Assembly: GCA_002441265.1 (NCBI GenBank)
Contig: DJVQ01000059.1
Span: 17,055 to 81,054, forward strand
DNA from: Syntrophaceae bacterium UBA6252
GTDB taxonomy: Bacteria > Desulfobacterota > Syntrophia > Syntrophales > UBA6807
Length of the DNA: 64,000 nucleotides
Direction: 5' to 3'
Of this stretch, positions 63,513 through 64,000 are shown one piece after another. Within the stretch, counting starts at the first letter, position 1; each line of letters begins with the position of its first letter. The position numbers and the translations under genes are program-made. The notes under the pieces were generated by a model that saw only the letters and a list, made by a program, of their open reading frames with translations, was not told the DNA's origin and did no database searches.

Positions 63513-64000
63513 TCAGGTTTTTTCTCCTTTCGCTTTCGGGTGGGCTTTGTCGTACACTTCCAGGAGGCGCATCACCGTCACCGACGTGTACTTCTGTGTG
63601 GTGGAAAGGCTCTCATGGCCCAGGAGTTCCTGGATCGTCCTCAGATCGGCGCCGCCGTCCATGAGATGGGTGGCGAAACTGTGCCGCAGGGCGTGGGGGC
63701 CGATTTTCTTCGGGATCCCCCTTTGCGCGAGATGCCTGTCCAGAATCCGGGCCACGCTGCGGGCCGTGAGTCGTTTTCCGAATCGGTTCAGGAAGAGGGG
63801 AGTCCCTTCCCCCGGCGGGGGCGCCGCCGGAACCGCCGTCTCGAGATAGTCCCGCACGGCCTTCCCCGCGGGAGCGCCGAAGGGAACGATCCGTTCCTTC
63901 CTTCCCTTTCCCCTGACCCGGATGAGGCCGTTTTCGGAATCCAGGTCCTCCCGGTCGAGGCCGGTCAGTTCGCTCACCCGGATGCCGGCGCCGTAGAGAA
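63513..64000 (-). CDS. XerC/XerD-type tyrosine recombinase, C-terminal part (cut by window edge)
   Basis: About 162 residues of the catalytic domain up to the stop codon, the rest lying beyond the window. The frame continues past the right edge and reads [11 protein letters not shown], whose Arg is the first catalytic arginine. Then come [18 protein letters not shown] (His-x-x-Arg-His), [14 protein letters not shown] (Gly-His and the nucleophile Tyr). It acts in chromosome-dimer resolution or integration. The arrangement xerC-hslV-hslU is a common conserved order (codV-clpQ-clpY in Bacillus), which favours XerC. Its stop lies 1 bp from hslV. Confidence 0.94.
   Translation of the reverse strand, partial: LYGAGIRVSELTGLDREDLDSENGLIRVRGKGRKERIVPFGAPAGKAVRDYLETAVPAAPPPGEGTPLFLNRFGKRLTARSVARILDRHLAQRGIPKKIGPHALRHSFATHLMDGGADLRTIQELLGHESLSTTQKYTSVTVMRLLEVYDKAHPKAKGEKT

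Noticed and set aside
60050..63664. 1204-residue plus-strand open frame
   Set aside because: Antisense to argD, argB, hslU and hslV, which have intact catalytic motifs.

Overview
The window is 64 kb of a high-GC, tightly packed bacterial chromosome. It has a Gram-negative envelope (RND pump with a TolC-type channel, several lipoboxes). It also suggests strict-anaerobe chemistry: corrinoid methyl transfer with MetF, a cytoplasmic [NiFe] hydrogenase and a two-cluster ferredoxin. The most likely source is a Desulfobacterota/'Deltaproteobacteria' anaerobe, perhaps Syntrophales-like. That placement is an inference from gene content, not from a marker gene.

Region 1 (1-9.0 kb, minus strand): the start of an ABC-transporter ATPase, then a C1 methyl-transfer module. 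In transcription order it is a MarR regulator, a free-standing MetH-reactivation-type protein, metF, an mttB-family methyltransferase without pyrrolysine, an MtrH/AcsE-like methyl-THF methyltransferase, a second mttB-family gene, a corrinoid protein, and an asparagine-synthetase-like gene whose catalytic cysteine is alanine. The logic is methylated amine -> corrinoid -> methyl-THF -> MetF. Two ~45-bp copies of a dispersed palindromic repeat bracket the module.

Region 2 (9.1-18.0 kb, minus): housekeeping: glycosyltransferase, ispG, proS, relA/spoT, a murein amidase, rph, rdgB and tRNA-Pro with its terminator. Region 3 (18.1-29.2 kb): a membrane protein, an M28 peptidase, a ferredoxin, a lipoprotein, groESL with promoter and terminator, a GldA/GldF/GldG-like ABC-2 system with a DUF4340 protein, and a TrpF-like protein lacking the usual cysteine.

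Region 4 (29.3-43.1 kb): an RhlE-type helicase with a small basic protein, a TolC-MFP-RND operon with unusual proton-relay residues, a REP-like palindrome cluster, a phosphorylase-kinase/GH15-like protein, a polar amino-acid ABC importer, and a YjdF-family protein. Region 5 (43.2-47.2 kb): a HoxU-, HoxY- and HoxH-like hydrogenase with its maturation protease but no HoxF partner.

Region 6 (about 47.85-49.13 kb) is an AT-rich island carrying an MqsR/MqsA-like toxin-antitoxin pair and a third small gene. It sits just past the terminator of a pgsA-tRNA-Gly-tRNA-Cys operon.

Region 7 (49.3-64.0 kb, minus) is a long co-directional run: xerC-type recombinase (cut by the window end), hslV, hslU, argB, argD, argF, argG, argH, a lipoprotein, lysA, dapA, dapB, folK, a PP0621-like protein, a transaldolase, pgsA and the two tRNAs. 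A MITE-like 128-bp palindromic repeat overlaps the start of folK. No rRNA, CRISPR array, insertion sequence or prophage was seen.
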